Shown here piece after piece: positions 49,301 through 61,702 of a stretch of 64,000 nucleotides of DNA. A program made the translations under genes and the position numbers. The notes beneath the pieces were generated by a model. It saw only the letters and a program-made list of their open reading frames with translations. It was not told where the DNA came from and ran no database searches. Numbering within the stretch: the first letter of the stretch is position 1; the number at the start of each line of letters is the position of its first letter. The stretch comes from Antrihabitans auranticaus (GTDB lineage Bacteria; Actinomycetota; Actinomycetes; Mycobacteriales; Mycobacteriaceae). The stretch lies in NCBI RefSeq assembly GCF_016481275.1, contig NZ_JAEMNW010000002.1:310001-374000 (forward strand), read 5' to 3'.

Positions 49301-52300
49301 AACTCGCTTTCAGCAACACAATTGGCAGCACGCGCAGCCGCCGCACTCGGCGCCGAGCTGACAGTTCGCGACATCTTCGAAGCGCCTACCGTCGCCGCTC
49401 TGGCGGTCCGAGCAGCGGCGCGTACCGAACGATCGAGCTCACCGCGTTTGGTGAGCGGTGTGCGCCCGAGTGTGGTCCCGCTGTCACCGGCGCAGCAACG
49501 TCTGTGGTTCCTGAACCGGCTCGATCCGGCGTCGCCGGGGAGCAACATCCCCATTGCGCTGCGGCTGCGCGGACTACTGGACGCGGATGCCCTCGACGCA
49601 GCGATCCGCGACGTGCTCGTGCGGCACGAGGCACTGCGCACCCGGTATCCGGACACCGACGACGGTCCGCGTCAAGTCGTCCTCGATGCGGATGTGTTTG
49701 CGCTGCAGCGCAGTACGTGCGCCGAAGCCGAGCTGGATGACCGGCTGCTGGCATTCGCCGCGCACGGTTTCGACCTCGAGACCGAGCTTCCGGTGCGCGC
49801 ACTGCTACTCGGCGTCACTGCGGAATACCACGCGCTTGCCGTTGTCGTGCACCATGTTTCGGCCGACGGCTGGTCGATGGGTCCGCTGGCGCGCGATATC
49901 GCGCTGGCCTACGCTGCCCGGACCGCCGGCGGCGGACCGCAGTGGGCGCCGCTGCCGGTGCAGTACGCGGACTACACGCTGTGGCATCGCGAACTGCTCG
50001 GCGACGAGAGCAACCCGGCAACGGTGGGCGCCAAGCAGATCGACTACTGGCGACAGACCCTGGCGGGGCTCCCGGACGAGGTCCAGCTGCCGACGGATCG
50101 CGCCCGGCCGACGGCCCCGACATCTCGTTGCGGGCAAGTCGAATTCGACATCAATGCCGGTACTCATGCGCGCCTGCTCGCGTTGGGACGCAGCCACGAC
50201 GCGACGCTGTTCATGGTCGTCCACTCGGCGTTGGTGGTGTTGCTCAACCGGCTGGGCGCGGGCGACGACATCGCGATCGGAACGCCGATTGCCGGCCGCG
50301 GAGAACGTGGCCTCGACGATCTTGTCGGGATGTTCGTCAACACCCTGGTCCTGCGCACGTTGCCCGAACCCGGCGAGTCGTTCGCCCGGTTGCTCGAATC
50401 CTGCAGGGCGGCAGACCTCGCCGCATTCTCCAACGCAGACGTTCCGTTCGAGCGTCTCGTGGAAGTGCTGAACCCGGTTCGGTCGGCGGCTCGACATCCG
50501 TTGTTCCAGGTGCTGCTCGCGCTGCAGAACCTCGACCCGGCGCACCTGGAGTTGCCCGGCCTGTCGGTCGCGGTCGACGAGATCGATACGGCGTTGTCGC
50601 CGTTCGATCTTCACCTGACTCTGGTCGAGGCGCGCGCAGCCGACGGCGCGCCGGCCGGTCTTGCCGCGCGACTGCGCTACGCGAAAGACCTCTTCGACGA
50701 GGCGACGGCCATCGGCTTCGTCGCTACCTTCGGCCGGATTCTCGACGCCGTCCTGGCCGACCCCGCCGCTCCGATCGGTGACATCGCAATCTGCGACGCG
50801 GCCGAGCTCGACGCGTTACTCGTCGAGCCGAACGCGACTGCAGTCGAACTGCCGGACCTGACCCTGGCCGACCTGTTCGACGCGCAGGTCCAGCGCAGTC
50901 CCGATGCGATCGCAGTCGTGTACGAGGGTGCTGCGCTCACGTACGCAGAATTCGACGCGACGGCAAACAGGCTGGCGCGCAAGCTGATTGCCTCCGGCGT
51001 CGGCACGGAGTCGCGGGTGGGCCTCGCGCTCGCGCGATCCGTCGAGCTGCTGATCGGCATGTACGCCGTCGTGAAGGCCGGTGCCGCGTACGTGCCGATC
51101 GATCCGGATCAGCCGATCGAGCGGACTCGCTACGTCGTCGATACCGCCGAATGCGAATGCGTACTGACTGCCGGTGCCGTGGCCCTGGACCTCGCGCTGC
51201 CGACCTACGCGATCGACCGCCTCGACCTTTCCGGATTCAGCCCGGCGCCCGTTACCGATACCGACCGGGTGCGCAGGCTGCGCTCGGCGAACACCGCCTA
51301 CGTCATCTTCACCTCCGGTTCGACCGGGCGGCCGAAGGGTGTCGAGGTGTCGCATCGGTCGGCCGCAAACCTGTTGTGCTGGATGCAGACCGACCTGCCG
51401 ATCACCGCCGACGACCGCGTCGTCTTCAAAGCCCCGGTCACCTTCGACGTGTCCGTGTGGGAATGCTTCGGTGTCCTGGGCGTCGGCGGTCGGCTGGTCG
51501 TGCTCGCGCCCGACGGCCACCTCGACCCCGCGCACCTGATGGCGGTGATCGAGCGCGAGCACGTCACGATCGCCGAGTTCGTACCCACGATGCTGGATGC
51601 GCTGCTGTCGATGCCCGAGTTCGAACTGCCGGCGAGCTTGCGCATGATCTACGTCGGCGGTGAAGCGATCTCGCCCGCAACCGCGCGGCAGGTGACCGGT
51701 CGCGGCCTCCGGCTCGGCAACTTCTACGGCCCCACCGAGGTTGCGGTCACGGCGACGTACTTCGAGATTGCTCCTGCTGCACCGTATTCGGTCATGCCGA
51801 TCGGCCGGCCAGTGTGGAACACGACAAGCTTCGTGCTCGACGAACGGTTGCATCCGGTGCCGCCGGGAGTACCGGGAGAGCTGTATCTCGGCGGTGTCCA
51901 ACTCGCGCGCGGCTACGCGAACCGGGCCGACCTGACGGCGGACCGATTCGTCGCGAATCCGTTCGACGGATCGGGCACACGGCTGTATCGCACCGGCGAC
52001 CTCGTCAAGTGGAATTCGGCGGGCGAACTGATCTATCTGGGGCGTACCGACTTCCAGGTGAAGTTGCGCGGCCTGCGAATCGAACTGGGCGAGATAGAAA
52101 TCGCACTGCTCGCCGTGCCCGGCGTCGCACAGGCGGTGGTTCTCGTCCGGGACGACGGCTCCCACGGCGAGCGCCTGGTCGGCTATCTCGTGCCTGCCGC
52201 CGACCGCGTTCTCGACGTCGCCGACATCCGCCGGGCCCTTGCCACACGGTTGCCCGCGTACATGGTCCCCACCGATTTCGTCGTGCTGTCCGCACTGCCG

Positions 52301-55300
52301 ATCGGTTCCGCGGGCAAGCTGGACCGGAATGGGTTGCCTGCGCCCGACCACGCGCCCGTTCCGTACCGCGCGCCGCGAACACCGGTCGAGCAGATCGTCG
52401 CCGAAGTTCTGATCGAGGTTCTCGGTCTGCATCAGGTCGGTCTGGACGACGAATTCTTCGCCCTCGGCGGCAATTCGCTTGTCGCTATTCGGGTTGCGGC
52501 ACGCATTTCGGCTGCGCTGGGTGCCGCTGTGCCGGTGCGTGCGCTGTTCGAGGCCACGACGGTCGGTCAGCTTGCCGACCAGATCGAACTGGTGAGCGCG
52601 GGCGGCCATGCGCGTCCCGTGCTCGTAGCGCACGAGCGGCCCGAGCGTGCACCGCTGGCGCCGGCTCAGCAGCGGATCTGGTTCCTGAATCGACTCGAAC
52701 CCGAAGGCGCGCGTTACAACATCCCGTTGGCAGTGCGGTTCACCGGCCACCTCGACGTCCCCACCCTGGGCGCCGCCGTCCACGACCTGCTGGAGCGCCA
52801 CGAGTCGTTGCGCACCGTATACCCGGAATCCGTTTCGGGGCCGTATCAATCGGTCCACAGTGCCGAACCGCAGTCCCTGGAACCGGTTTTCGTGGCCGCC
52901 GACGAACTCGGGGCACACCTGCAGCGTTTTGCCGCACGGGGATTCGATGTCACGACTGACATGCCAGTGCGCGCCGCCCTGTTCCGGCTCGCTGCCGACG
53001 ACCATGTGCTCGCGCTCGTCATGCATCACATCGCGTCGGACGGAATGTCGATCGTCCCGCTGGCGGCAGACCTTGTCAGGGCTTTCTCAGCACGCGCCGA
53101 AGGGTATGCGCCCCAGTGGGTTCCGCTGCCGGTCCAGTACGCCGACTATGCCGTGTGGCAGCACGAACTGCTCGGCAGCGAGACGGACACCGAATCGCTC
53201 GCCACCCGCCAACTCGACTACTGGGCCCGTGCGCTCGACGATCTACCCGGTCGCACTGAGTTGCCCGCCGACCGGCAACGGCCGCCGAATCCCACCCAGC
53301 ACGGCGAGTCGGTCGGGTTCGACATTCCCGGCGAGCTGGTCGTCGGAATTGCGGCGCTCGCCGACGACCATCACGTCAGCCAGTTCATGGTGGTACACGC
53401 CGCGCTCGCAGTCTTGTTGCGCCGGTACGGAACCACCGACGACGTCGTGGTCGGCACTGCCGTGTCGGGTCGCGGCGACGCTGCCCTCGACGGACTCGTC
53501 GGAATGTTCGTCAACACACTCGCTCTGCGCGTTGCCGTCGAACCGGAAGCAACCTTCACCGCCGTTCTCGAACGAGCGCGCGACGCCGTGCTCGGCGCTC
53601 TCGGGCACAGCGACATCCCGTTCGACAAGGTCGTCGAAGTGCTCGACCCACCCCGCGAGCGTGGCGTTCACCCCTTCTTTCAGGTGGCGTTGCTCTTCGA
53701 CGATGCCGGTTTGACCGAGTTCGACCTGCCGGGTGTGCACACACGCGTCGAGCACATCGATCCGCATGTTGCTAAGTTCGACCTGCAGCTGACGATCGTG
53801 CCCCAGCCCGGTGGTGCGGTCCGTGGCGTTCTCACCTATGCCACAGAGCTTTTCGACGAGTCGACGGCACAATCCGTCATCGACCGCTTCCTGCGGATCC
53901 TGTCGTCGGTGGTCGCCGACTCGACCGCAACGGTCGGCGACATCGCCATCCTCGACGAGGACGAGATAGCTGCACTCGCACCGGTGCGCGGTCCTGATTC
54001 GACGTCGTCGCGGCTGCTCCCGGACGTCTTGGCCGCAGGCGCCGCGAAGAATCTCGACGCGGTGGCAGTGCTGTTCGATGGTGCCGAACTTCGCTATCGG
54101 CAGCTCGACGAGCGATCGAATCGACTGGCGCGCTTGCTGATCGACGACGGCGTCGGGCCCGAGTCCTGCGTCGCACTCGCTATGTCGAGGTCGATCGAAT
54201 TCATCGTCGCGGTATGGGCTGTCACCAAGACCGGAGCGGCATTCGTGCCCATCGACGTGCGGCAGCCGGTCGACCGCATCGCGCACATTCTCGCGCAGTC
54301 CGGGGCGGGCCAAGGCTTCCGGTCGGGTTCGGGGACACCCCTTCCCGAGTCGCTGCGCTGGTTCGACGTTGCAGAAGCCGAGGAACTGGCCGCAGGTAAC
54401 GAGAGCTCGCACGTGCCCGCAGCCGACCGCGGACTGACCGCCGACCACGTTGCCTACGTGATTTTCACGTCCGGATCGACCGGGCTGCCCAAGGGCGTCG
54501 CTGTCACACACAGCGGACTCGCGAACCTCGTCGACGAGCAGCTGTCCAGGTTCGGCGTCAGCGCGGATTCGCGAGTCCTGCACGCTGCATCCCCGAGCTT
54601 CGATGCCGCGGTATTCGAACTGCTGATGGCGTTCGGCGCGGGTGCCACGCTCGTCGTGTCACCGGCCGATGTGATCGGCGGGGCCGAGCTGGCCGGCGTG
54701 ATCGCGGACGGCAAGGTGACTCATGCCGTTCTCACGCCCGCCGTGCTCGGATCCGCAGACCATCGCGGTCTCGATCACCTGGAAACAGTCGTCGTCGCGG
54801 GCGATGTGTGCCCGCCCGAACTGGTCGCCCGCTGGGCACCGGGCAGGCGAATGTTCAACGCCTACGGACCGACCGAAACCACGGTGTGGGCGACGGTGAC
54901 CACACCGCTGGCGGTGGGCGCTACCGTCGCGATCGGTGCGCCGATTCGCGGCTTCGACGCCCTGGTCCTCGATTCGCGGCTGCATCCGGTTGCGCCCTGC
55001 GTCGTCGGCGAGTTGTATCTCGCCGGTCCGGCACTTGCGCGCGGATACGTGGGTCAGCCCGGCCGGTCGGCGGACCGGTTCGTGGCGAATCCGTATTCAG
55101 GCGGCGACGGCAGGATGTATCGCACGGGCGACCTCGTCCGGTGGCTGCCGGGCGGCGATCTCCAGTTCGTCGGACGCACCGACTTCCAGGTCAAGATCCG
55201 TGGCCTGCGAATCGAACTGGGTGAAATCGACACCGCGCTCGGTGCTGCGCCCAATGTCGAATTCGCTGTCACGATCGGCTATTCGGCGGGCGGGCACACC

Positions 55301-58300
55301 CAACTCGTCGCCTACGTTCTGCCACTGCCGGGCGCCGCGGTCGACGCCGTCGGACTCCGCGCCTGGCTGCGCCGGGTGCTGCCTGCCTACATGGTTCCGG
55401 CGGTCGTCGTGCCACTGCGTGAAGTACCGCTGACTCCGGTCGGCAAGCTCGACCGCAACGCGCTGCCGGTGCCCGACTTCGGGGCTTCCGCGCGCAGCTA
55501 CCGCGCGCCGGAATCACAGCTCGAGATCGTCGTCGCGAGTGTGTTCGGTGATGTGACCGGGACGGGCCGCGTCGGTCTGGACGACGACTTCTTCGAACTC
55601 GGTGGCAACTCGTTGTCCGCGACGCAGGTGGTCGCCCGCATCAGGGCCGAACTGGGCCGCCATGTGCCCGTCCGTGTCGTGTTCGACGCTCCGACTGTCG
55701 CCGAATTCGCCGCCGCGATAGAACCGATCGCGCGGACCGACCGTCCCGCGCTTGCCGTCGGTGCCCGGCCGGAGCGAATTCCACTCTCTCCGGCTCAGCT
55801 TCGAATGTGGTTCCTCAATCGGATCGATCCGGCGTCGGCAGCCAGCAATCTGCCGCTCGCGCTGCGCCTGGTCGGCGACCTCGACACCGACGCGCTGCAA
55901 CTGGCCATCGGCGACGTCATCGAGCGCCACGAAGCTTTGCGGACCATCTATCCTGACGCCGCGGTCGGCCCGCAGCAGGTCGTGTTACCGGCCGATCGCG
56001 TTGTGCCGAGGCTGGTTGCGATCGATTCGGATCGGAATTCGGTGCGGCGGGAGATCGCCGAAACGGCGCTGCGGGGCTTCGATATCACTGCCGAAGTGCC
56101 CCTGCGCGCCAGGCTGTTCCGTGTCGAGGCGGACGAATACGTCCTCGCGATCGTTGTGCATCACATCTGCGCCGACGGGTGGTCGCTCGGACCCCTCGCG
56201 CGTGATGTGAGCGTCGCGTACGCGGCACGGTCCCGCGGCGAGGCACCGGCGTGGGTGCCGCTGCCGGTGCAGTACGCCGACTACAGCGTGTGGCACAGAG
56301 TTGCCATCGGCAACGACGACGACCCGGCTTCGACGACCGCCCAGCAGGCACGCTACTGGCTGCGCCAGCTCGCGGGTGTTCCCGAACAGCTCGACCTCCC
56401 GACCGACCGGCCCCGTCCGGCAGTGCAGAGTTACGCCGGGCACACCGTGCGTTTCGCGATTGCGCCGCAGACCCACGACGGCATTCTCGACTTTGCCGTG
56501 CGGCACCGAGCTTCACCGTTCATAGTCACGCACGCCGCACTAGCCGTGCTGCTCGCACGGCTCACCAGCACGGGGGACATCGCGATCGGCGCACCGATCG
56601 CCGGGCGGGGTGAACCGGAACTCGACGAGCTGATCGGCATGTTCGTCAACACGCTCGTGCTGCGGACGGAGATCGATCCGTCGAAGGGGTTCGCCGAGGT
56701 TCTGGCGGCAGTGCGAGACGTCGACCTGACCGCATTCGGCAACAGTGACCTCCCGTTCGAGCGGCTCGTCGAGTTGAAGAACCCGGCGCGGTCGACCGCG
56801 CGCCACCCGCTCTTCCAGGTGGCGCTCACCTATCAGAACCTGCCGCACGTCGAGGTCACGCTGCCCGGACTGCGGCTGTCCCAGGTGCAAACCGATCTGG
56901 CCGTTGCGAAGTTCGATCTGCATCTGACGCTCGAAAGCCGCTACGACGCCAACGGCATACCGGAGCGCATCGACGGTTCCTTGACGTATGCGACGGACCT
57001 GTTCGACGAATCGACCGTTGCCGGTTTCGCGAAGCTCTACACCGACCTTCTCGCGCGACTGCTTCGCCATCCGCTGCTTCCGGTCGGGGATTTCGACATC
57101 GTCGGCGACAGCGATCGCGACCGGCTGCTGGTCGCGCAGAACGCAACCACGCGAACGCTTGCCGCGTCGACCCTCGCGGACGCTCGGCCCCGCACGGCCG
57201 AGGACGACACAGCTCTCGTGTTCGGCGCGGAGGTCGTCAGCTACGGCGAATTCGATCGTCGCGCAAATCGATTGGCGCGGGCCCTGATTGCGCGTGGCGC
57301 GGGTCCCGAGACGGTTGTGGCCGTCGCGATCCGCCGTTCGGTCGATCTGATCGTGGCGATCCACGGGATCGTGAGAGCCGGTGCCGCATACGTTCCGATC
57401 GATCCGGGTCAGCCCGCGGCGCGGACCGCGTACGTTCTCGACACGGCGGCGCCGTCGGTTGTGCTCACGACTTCGGAGGCGTCCGAATTCGCGGGCTACG
57501 AGGTCTTGCGCGTCGACGACTCAGCAATGCTCGAAGGTTTCGAATCCGCGCCTGTGACCGATGCCGATCGCCGGCTGCCGCTGCACCCGGCGAACACGGC
57601 GTACGTGCTCTTCACCTCCGGTTCGACCGGGCGGCCGAAGGGCGTCGCCGTGTCGCATGCGGCGATCGGCAACCGGCTGGCGTGGATGCAGGACGAGTAT
57701 TCGCTGACCGCGTCGGACGCGGTGCTGCAGAAGACGCCGATGACCTTCGACGTGTCGGTCTGGGAGTTGTTCTGGCCGTTGCAGGTCGGTGCCAGACTGG
57801 TCATCGCTGCACCCGACGGTCACCAGGATCCCGCCTACCTCGCGCGCTTGATCACCGAGCAGTCGGTCACGACGGTGCATTTCGTACCCTCGATGCTTGC
57901 CGTCTTTGCGGCCGAAGCTGCTGCCCGGCAATGCCATTCGCTAACCCGTATTTTTGCGTCCGGTGAAGCGCTGCCCGCCTCGGTCGCGATGCTCGCGCAA
58001 GAGATGTTGCCGCACAGCGCATTGCACAATCTGTACGGACCCACCGAGGCCGCGATCGACGTGACCTATCACCCCGTCGGACCCGTGGCCGCCGCTACTG
58101 TCCCGATCGGTATGCCGGTCTGGAACACCCGGGTCTACGTGCTGGACTCGCGCCTGCACGCCGTCCCGACCGGCGTGGTCGGCGAGCTGTACCTTGCCGG
58201 GGACCAGTTGGCGCGCGGCTACCTCGGCAGCCCGGATCTGACCGCCGACCGGTTCGTTGCCAACCCGTTCGGACCGGGCAGGTTGTACCGGACAGGCGAT

Positions 58301-59827
58301 CTGGTGCGGTGGAACCGTGACCACGAACTCGAATACGTGGGGCGCACGGACTTTCAGGTCCAGCTGCGCGGTCAGCGAATCGAACTCGGTGAGGTCGAAG
58401 CGGTCCTCGGCGCAGTTGCCGGTGTTCTGCAGGCCGTGGCCGTCGTACGCTCCGAGCAGTTGGTCGGGTACGTCGTCGGGTCGGAGATCGATCCAACGGC
58501 AGTCCTCGAAGCCGCGCGCCGGGTGCTGCCGGCCTACATGGTGCCCGCGCACGTCGTCGCACTCGACGCGCTGCCGCTGACGTCGAACGGCAAGCTCGAC
58601 CGTGCGGCGCTACCCGCCCCGACCGGCACCCAGCGGCCGTACCGCGCACCCGAGACCCCGCTCGAAACGGCCATCGCCGACGCGTTCGCCGAGTTGCTCG
58701 GGGTCGAGCGAGTCGGGTTGGACGACGACTTCTACGCTCTCGGCGGCAATTCGCTGCTTGCCGCGCGTGCCGTCGCGCGCATCCGCGATGTTGCTGCGGT
58801 GGACCTGCCGCTGCTGTGGTTCTTCGCGGACCCGAATCCCGGCTCGCTTGCGCGCCGCGCACTCGCGGCAGGCACCCTGTCGGAAAGCGCACTTGCAGAG
58901 GATGATTCAGCACTCGGTGTCCTGCTGCCGTTACGCGGCGGCAGCAACGAGCCGCTTTTCTGCGTCCACCCGGTGGTCGGGCTGTCCTGGTGCTACGCCG
59001 GAATGACCGCACAGCTGAACCACGACCGGCCGGTGTACGGACTCCAGTCCCCGGTGATCACCGAACCTGACATCGGTAGCCCGAGCATCGAGCAACTGAC
59101 CGATCGCTACGTCCGCGAAATTCGGGCCACCCAGCCCGAGGGTCCGTATCGCCTGCTCGGCTGGTCGCTGGGCGGGGTGATCGCGCATGCGATCGCGGTA
59201 CGGCTGCAGCGCGAAGGTGCGCAGGTGTCGTTCCTTGCGATGCTCGACAGCGGCTTCGGCGCGGGGTTGGACGCAGCGGGGCTGGACGCAGCGGGGTTGG
59301 ACGCAGCGGGGCTGGACGCGGGGAAGTTGGACGCAGCGGCGTCGGACACCGCCGTCGCGGCGCAGGATCGACTGCCGCGGGCCCGCGACCTGCTCGACGG
59401 TCTCGGCCTGGACCTGGGCACGGCGGTCGATCTGATCGATGCGCTCACGCTCGACGCAGTTGCGCCGACAGCAGGCCGCCTCGCGGAGCTTCTGGCTGCA
59501 CTGCCCGGCAGCTACAGCGGCCTCACACGGGAACGAATCGAGCGGATGATCGTGGCGGCAAGCGGATCCGCGGATGCGATTCGCTCGCACAGCCCCGGGG
59601 TATACGAGGGCGATGTTGTGTTCTTCACTGCGATCGAGGACGATCCCAGCGGGACGCGATTGGCGGATCTCTGGCGCCCGTTCGTCAGCGGTGCGGTCCG
59701 CAACCATGCGGTGCCGGCAGATCACTGGCGAATGATGTCAGCGGCTGCGACGTCGACGATCGCTCCGATCGTCGAAGCGGAATTGTCCGGTGAATTGATG
59801 AAGGTGGGAAACGACTATGCATCGTGA
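46358..59827 (+). CDS. Four-module non-ribosomal peptide synthetase with starter condensation and terminal thioesterase domains
   Basis: 4,489 residues from a GTG at 46358; a TTG at 46368 is an alternative and neither has a clear ribosome site. Domain order is C-A-T, C-A-T, C-A-T, C-A-T-TE. Condensation motifs are HHIALDG (141), HHVSADG (1165), HHIASDG (2223) and HHICADG (3268). Adenylation core motifs (YTSGSTG/FTSGSTG) are at about 602, 1651, 2703 and 3752. Carrier serines in GGNSL are 983, 2040, 3085 and 4132; the thioesterase serine in GWSLGG is 4270. No epimerase, methylase or reductase domains are seen. By the ten-residue adenylation code, module 4 reads DVWHFSLIDK, a serine code. An N-terminal condensation domain implies N-acylation, so the product is probably an acyl tetrapeptide ending in serine. 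MMPL diverges; an antigen-85-like gene overlaps its end. Confidence 0.95.
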   Translation: MRGLNAEEIRSFPLSHAQLGIWHAQQIAADAPITISQYVEIKGPFDPELLAAVGVTATHEFGSPMLRIVETDSGPRQIVDKTLASSSAQLDFRGHTDPVEAGLAWMREESAAPLDIVRDRLCVNAILRVGDDHYFWFSRIHHIALDGFGAMNAMNRSAELYTALVSGTAAPATRASPLEVLVDEEARYRESTRFLSDGEHWAQQTAEFPGPVTLSRSNRAGLAAGSLICSDGMSDDFDRALERLNTTPAPLLVAAFAAFLARMTAVDDVVLSLPVSARTSFALRRSGGMVSNVVPLRLRVDRDTTVDGLVADAQTALVGALRHQRYRHEDIRKDAGLAQRDMFGPVVNIMMFHSEIKLGDVVGRLHVLSTGPVEDLAVNLYPAVAGEHTHIDFEANPYRYDHAELRAHHSRFLQFFERFVAARGSDPVLAVDLLDETELALVAPVRGEAASSPRTLARIFADAAADRPDAIALAEGSTVVSYRQLDGWSNHLARELIERGAGPETFVAVAIRRSIASVVAVWAVAKSGAAFVSVDPDYPAERVGFMIADSNAVLGLTSAADLENLPGNVSWHVVDPAEWHDAVPAEPVLQPVRIDSVAYLVYTSGSTGRPKGVAVSHSGLANFAADQQRRYRTSGESRILHVSSPSFDASVFEYLLAFGVGATLVVAPGDAFGGAALHSLVAAQRVSHAFITPAALASVAPEGLDCLTDLVVGGEVVPAELVDRWAEAGRRVFVAYGPTETTIMTTINPPHRPGDTPLIGGPIQGTRAVVLDSYLRPVPIGVPGELYISGVGVARGYHRRGALTASRFVADPWGAAGARMYRTGDIVAWTPGLTLQFIGRTDEQVKLRGLRIELGEIDAALAAHPSVGFGATVLRTSSRGEQALVAYVCPRHECSIDTVELAAHLHRILPAHEVPAHIVELDYIPLTPVGKLDRKALPEPTYAAEYQEPRTPVEHLLAETVADIVGATAVGRDDNFFALGGNSLSATQLAARAAAALGAELTVRDIFEAPTVAALAVRAAARTERSSSPRLVSGVRPSVVPLSPAQQRLWFLNRLDPASPGSNIPIALRLRGLLDADALDAAIRDVLVRHEALRTRYPDTDDGPRQVVLDADVFALQRSTCAEAELDDRLLAFAAHGFDLETELPVRALLLGVTAEYHALAVVVHHVSADGWSMGPLARDIALAYAARTAGGGPQWAPLPVQYADYTLWHRELLGDESNPATVGAKQIDYWRQTLAGLPDEVQLPTDRARPTAPTSRCGQVEFDINAGTHARLLALGRSHDATLFMVVHSALVVLLNRLGAGDDIAIGTPIAGRGERGLDDLVGMFVNTLVLRTLPEPGESFARLLESCRAADLAAFSNADVPFERLVEVLNPVRSAARHPLFQVLLALQNLDPAHLELPGLSVAVDEIDTALSPFDLHLTLVEARAADGAPAGLAARLRYAKDLFDEATAIGFVATFGRILDAVLADPAAPIGDIAICDAAELDALLVEPNATAVELPDLTLADLFDAQVQRSPDAIAVVYEGAALTYAEFDATANRLARKLIASGVGTESRVGLALARSVELLIGMYAVVKAGAAYVPIDPDQPIERTRYVVDTAECECVLTAGAVALDLALPTYAIDRLDLSGFSPAPVTDTDRVRRLRSANTAYVIFTSGSTGRPKGVEVSHRSAANLLCWMQTDLPITADDRVVFKAPVTFDVSVWECFGVLGVGGRLVVLAPDGHLDPAHLMAVIEREHVTIAEFVPTMLDALLSMPEFELPASLRMIYVGGEAISPATARQVTGRGLRLGNFYGPTEVAVTATYFEIAPAAPYSVMPIGRPVWNTTSFVLDERLHPVPPGVPGELYLGGVQLARGYANRADLTADRFVANPFDGSGTRLYRTGDLVKWNSAGELIYLGRTDFQVKLRGLRIELGEIEIALLAVPGVAQAVVLVRDDGSHGERLVGYLVPAADRVLDVADIRRALATRLPAYMVPTDFVVLSALPIGSAGKLDRNGLPAPDHAPVPYRAPRTPVEQIVAEVLIEVLGLHQVGLDDEFFALGGNSLVAIRVAARISAALGAAVPVRALFEATTVGQLADQIELVSAGGHARPVLVAHERPERAPLAPAQQRIWFLNRLEPEGARYNIPLAVRFTGHLDVPTLGAAVHDLLERHESLRTVYPESVSGPYQSVHSAEPQSLEPVFVAADELGAHLQRFAARGFDVTTDMPVRAALFRLAADDHVLALVMHHIASDGMSIVPLAADLVRAFSARAEGYAPQWVPLPVQYADYAVWQHELLGSETDTESLATRQLDYWARALDDLPGRTELPADRQRPPNPTQHGESVGFDIPGELVVGIAALADDHHVSQFMVVHAALAVLLRRYGTTDDVVVGTAVSGRGDAALDGLVGMFVNTLALRVAVEPEATFTAVLERARDAVLGALGHSDIPFDKVVEVLDPPRERGVHPFFQVALLFDDAGLTEFDLPGVHTRVEHIDPHVAKFDLQLTIVPQPGGAVRGVLTYATELFDESTAQSVIDRFLRILSSVVADSTATVGDIAILDEDEIAALAPVRGPDSTSSRLLPDVLAAGAAKNLDAVAVLFDGAELRYRQLDERSNRLARLLIDDGVGPESCVALAMSRSIEFIVAVWAVTKTGAAFVPIDVRQPVDRIAHILAQSGAGQGFRSGSGTPLPESLRWFDVAEAEELAAGNESSHVPAADRGLTADHVAYVIFTSGSTGLPKGVAVTHSGLANLVDEQLSRFGVSADSRVLHAASPSFDAAVFELLMAFGAGATLVVSPADVIGGAELAGVIADGKVTHAVLTPAVLGSADHRGLDHLETVVVAGDVCPPELVARWAPGRRMFNAYGPTETTVWATVTTPLAVGATVAIGAPIRGFDALVLDSRLHPVAPCVVGELYLAGPALARGYVGQPGRSADRFVANPYSGGDGRMYRTGDLVRWLPGGDLQFVGRTDFQVKIRGLRIELGEIDTALGAAPNVEFAVTIGYSAGGHTQLVAYVLPLPGAAVDAVGLRAWLRRVLPAYMVPAVVVPLREVPLTPVGKLDRNALPVPDFGASARSYRAPESQLEIVVASVFGDVTGTGRVGLDDDFFELGGNSLSATQVVARIRAELGRHVPVRVVFDAPTVAEFAAAIEPIARTDRPALAVGARPERIPLSPAQLRMWFLNRIDPASAASNLPLALRLVGDLDTDALQLAIGDVIERHEALRTIYPDAAVGPQQVVLPADRVVPRLVAIDSDRNSVRREIAETALRGFDITAEVPLRARLFRVEADEYVLAIVVHHICADGWSLGPLARDVSVAYAARSRGEAPAWVPLPVQYADYSVWHRVAIGNDDDPASTTAQQARYWLRQLAGVPEQLDLPTDRPRPAVQSYAGHTVRFAIAPQTHDGILDFAVRHRASPFIVTHAALAVLLARLTSTGDIAIGAPIAGRGEPELDELIGMFVNTLVLRTEIDPSKGFAEVLAAVRDVDLTAFGNSDLPFERLVELKNPARSTARHPLFQVALTYQNLPHVEVTLPGLRLSQVQTDLAVAKFDLHLTLESRYDANGIPERIDGSLTYATDLFDESTVAGFAKLYTDLLARLLRHPLLPVGDFDIVGDSDRDRLLVAQNATTRTLAASTLADARPRTAEDDTALVFGAEVVSYGEFDRRANRLARALIARGAGPETVVAVAIRRSVDLIVAIHGIVRAGAAYVPIDPGQPAARTAYVLDTAAPSVVLTTSEASEFAGYEVLRVDDSAMLEGFESAPVTDADRRLPLHPANTAYVLFTSGSTGRPKGVAVSHAAIGNRLAWMQDEYSLTASDAVLQKTPMTFDVSVWELFWPLQVGARLVIAAPDGHQDPAYLARLITEQSVTTVHFVPSMLAVFAAEAAARQCHSLTRIFASGEALPASVAMLAQEMLPHSALHNLYGPTEAAIDVTYHPVGPVAAATVPIGMPVWNTRVYVLDSRLHAVPTGVVGELYLAGDQLARGYLGSPDLTADRFVANPFGPGRLYRTGDLVRWNRDHELEYVGRTDFQVQLRGQRIELGEVEAVLGAVAGVLQAVAVVRSEQLVGYVVGSEIDPTAVLEAARRVLPAYMVPAHVVALDALPLTSNGKLDRAALPAPTGTQRPYRAPETPLETAIADAFAELLGVERVGLDDDFYALGGNSLLAARAVARIRDVAAVDLPLLWFFADPNPGSLARRALAAGTLSESALAEDDSALGVLLPLRGGSNEPLFCVHPVVGLSWCYAGMTAQLNHDRPVYGLQSPVITEPDIGSPSIEQLTDRYVREIRATQPEGPYRLLGWSLGGVIAHAIAVRLQREGAQVSFLAMLDSGFGAGLDAAGLDAAGLDAAGLDAGKLDAAASDTAVAAQDRLPRARDLLDGLGLDLGTAVDLIDALTLDAVAPTAGRLAELLAALPGSYSGLTRERIERMIVAASGSADAIRSHSPGVYEGDVVFFTAIEDDPSGTRLADLWRPFVSGAVRNHAVPADHWRMMSAAATSTIAPIVEAELSGELMKVGNDYAS
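59263..59340 (+). repeat. 15-bp tandem repeats inside the NRPS thioesterase domain
   Basis: Units of GGGGYTGGACGCAGC follow one another four to five times, alternating T and C at the fifth base; the fourth unit is shortened and the last is altered (GGGAAGTTGGACGCAGC). They encode GLDAA repeats just after the nucleophile region, where thioesterases have a variable lid. Confidence 0.85.
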
Positions 59828-60809
59828 CAGGCTGCTCCGGCGCAAGAACCGGTTGGCTCGTTTTGTGAGTCTCGGGCTCATCGGAGCGCTCGCCATGCTG
59901 TGGCCTGCGGCGTCGGCGGGCGCTGCACCGACGCCGAATGCGCCGGGCGTGGTCGAGGTCTACGTCTACTCGCCGGCGATGGCGAAGAACATTCTGCTCA
60001 GGGTGATTCCGTCCCGGAGTTCCGGTTCACCGACGCTGTATCTCCTGAACGGTGCCGCCGGTGGTGAAGAGGCGCCGTGGGACTGGCTCGAGCACACCGA
60101 CGTCGTCAATTTCCTCTCCGACAAAGACACCAATGTCGTGATCCCGATCGGCGGGCGCGAAAGCTACTACACCGACTGGATTGCCGACGACCCCGTTCTC
60201 GGCCGCAACAAGTGGCGGACCTTCCTCACCCAAGAGTTGCCGCCGATCATCGATTCGATGTTCTCGACCAACGGCCGGAATGCGATTGCCGGACTCTCCA
60301 TGTCGGGAACCGCGGTGCTTGCCCTGGCGGAATCGGCGCCCGGACTGTATCGCAGCGTCGCGTCCTACAGCGGTTGCGCAGGCACCAGCGATCCGATCGG
60401 CCGTGCGTATGTGACGGCAGTGGTCGAGGGGCGCGGCGGCGGCAACGTCGCGAATATGTGGGGTCCGCCGAACAGTCCGCTGTGGGTCGAAAACGATGCG
60501 TTGATCAACGCGGAGAAACTGCGGGGGACCGCGCTCTACATCTCGGCGGGCAACGGTCTGGCAGGTCCGCACGACAACCTCGCCGGCCGCAATGTCGGGG
60601 GAGATCCTGTCTTCCTGGCCCAGCAGCTCGTGGTCAGCGGCACGATCGAGGCGGCCATCAATCAGTGCACGCAGAACCTGCGCGCGCGACTCGACGGTCT
60701 CGGCATTCCCGCGCAGTACAACTTCCGCCCCGCCGGCACGCATTCGTGGGACTACTGGCAGGACGACCTCCACACGTCCTGGCCGCTCATTGCGAACTCC
60801 CTGCGTTGA
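59817..60809 (+). CDS. Antigen-85-like secreted acyltransferase/esterase (mycolyltransferase family)
   Basis: 330 residues from the ATG at 59817, with AAGGTGGG 9 nt upstream and inside the end of the NRPS gene (11-bp overlap). A signal peptide (about 1-37, ending SAGAA) sends it out of the cell. The fold follows antigen 85: [28 protein letters not shown], the nucleophile elbow GLSMSGTAV with Ser161, [18 protein letters not shown] with the catalytic glutamate, and [12 protein letters not shown] with the histidine. Antigen 85 enzymes move mycolic acids between trehalose and arabinogalactan. Being coupled to an NRPS gene is unusual; it may acylate or release the peptide outside the cell, but this is not shown. 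Confidence 0.9.
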   Translation: MHRDRLLRRKNRLARFVSLGLIGALAMLWPAASAGAAPTPNAPGVVEVYVYSPAMAKNILLRVIPSRSSGSPTLYLLNGAAGGEEAPWDWLEHTDVVNFLSDKDTNVVIPIGGRESYYTDWIADDPVLGRNKWRTFLTQELPPIIDSMFSTNGRNAIAGLSMSGTAVLALAESAPGLYRSVASYSGCAGTSDPIGRAYVTAVVEGRGGGNVANMWGPPNSPLWVENDALINAEKLRGTALYISAGNGLAGPHDNLAGRNVGGDPVFLAQQLVVSGTIEAAINQCTQNLRARLDGLGIPAQYNFRPAGTHSWDYWQDDLHTSWPLIANSLR

Positions 60810-60837
60810 CGAGGAGTCGCTGAGCCCCCGCTACGCT
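60806..60837 (+). promoter_or_regulatory. Possible map promoter
   Basis: TTGACG (60806-60811) and TACGCT (60832-60837) are separated by 20 bp; the second ends 7 nt before the map ATG. No ribosome site lies between, so a leaderless transcript is plausible. The -35 overlaps the stop of the acyltransferase gene. Confidence 0.4.
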
Positions 60838-60844
60838 GGTAGCC

Positions 60845-61702
60845 ATGTCTGTACGAACCACGTTGGCGCCCGGCACTTTGTCGCCGATCCGTACCGTCCC
60901 GAAGCGGATCGAGCGGCCCGAGTACGTATGGAAGGCGACGGCCAAAGAGGGTAGTGAGCCGTGGGTCCAGACGCCGGAAACCATCGAGGCCATGCGAGTC
61001 GCGAGCAGGATTGCGGCCCGCGCGCTGCAGGAGGCCGGCAAGGCCGTGGCGCCCGGTGTGACGACCGACGAACTCGACCGGATCGCACACGAGTACATGC
61101 TCGACCACGGTGCGTACCCGTCGACGCTGGGCTACAAGGGTTTCGAGAAGTCGTGCTGCACATCGCTGAACGAAGTGATCTGCCACGGCATACCCGACTC
61201 GACGGTGATCCAGGACGGTGACATCGTCAACATCGACGTCACCGCGTACATCGGCGGCGTGCACGGCGACACGAACGCGACTTTCCTCGCGGGCAACGTG
61301 TCGGAGGAGAATCGCCTACTCGTCGAGCGCACACACGAGGCGACGATGCGGGCGATCAAGGCCGTCAAGCCCGGCCGGGCCCTCAACGTGATCGGCCGGG
61401 TCATCGAGGCGTACGCGAACAGGTTCGGCTACGGCGTGGTCAAGGACTTCACCGGCCACGGCATCGGAACCACCTTCCACAATGGGCTCGTGATCCTGCA
61501 CTACGACAAGCCCGAGGTCGCGACGATCATCGAACCGGGGATGACGTTCACGATCGAGCCGATGATCAATCTCGGAACCATCGACTACGAGATCTGGAAC
61601 GACGGCTGGACGGTCGTCACCCGGGACCGCAAGTGGACCGCGCAGTTCGAGCACACCCTCGTCGTCACCGAGACCGGCGCTGAAATCCTGACACTGCCTT
61701 GA
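60845..61702 (+). CDS. map: Methionine aminopeptidase, type I
   Basis: 285 residues. It removes the initiator methionine from new proteins. An N-terminal extension of about 40 residues containing PEYVWK and several prolines is typical of actinobacterial MapB (Rv2861c). The metal site residues lie in [30 protein letters not shown], and [10 protein letters not shown], with the late glutamate in [12 protein letters not shown]. The cobQ start codon overlaps its stop (TTGA), so the two genes are coupled though their functions are unrelated. Confidence 0.97.
   Translation: MSVRTTLAPGTLSPIRTVPKRIERPEYVWKATAKEGSEPWVQTPETIEAMRVASRIAARALQEAGKAVAPGVTTDELDRIAHEYMLDHGAYPSTLGYKGFEKSCCTSLNEVICHGIPDSTVIQDGDIVNIDVTAYIGGVHGDTNATFLAGNVSEENRLLVERTHEATMRAIKAVKPGRALNVIGRVIEAYANRFGYGVVKDFTGHGIGTTFHNGLVILHYDKPEVATIIEPGMTFTIEPMINLGTIDYEIWNDGWTVVTRDRKWTAQFEHTLVVTETGAEILTLP

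Noticed and set aside
47708-53029. Long minus-strand frames (504 and 737 codons) inside the NRPS gene
   Set aside because: They repeat wherever NRPS modules repeat, which is what a shadow of the sense strand would do.
59263-59340. A CRISPR-like array
   Set aside because: The 15-bp units are contiguous, without spacers, and lie in frame inside the thioesterase coding region. No CRISPR array or cas gene was seen in the window.
46358-59827. A siderophore synthetase
   Set aside because: No hydroxamate or catecholate tailoring gene, MbtH protein, siderophore transporter or IdeR-type box was found nearby. The hOrn codes I know do not match the four adenylation codes, so there is no positive support.
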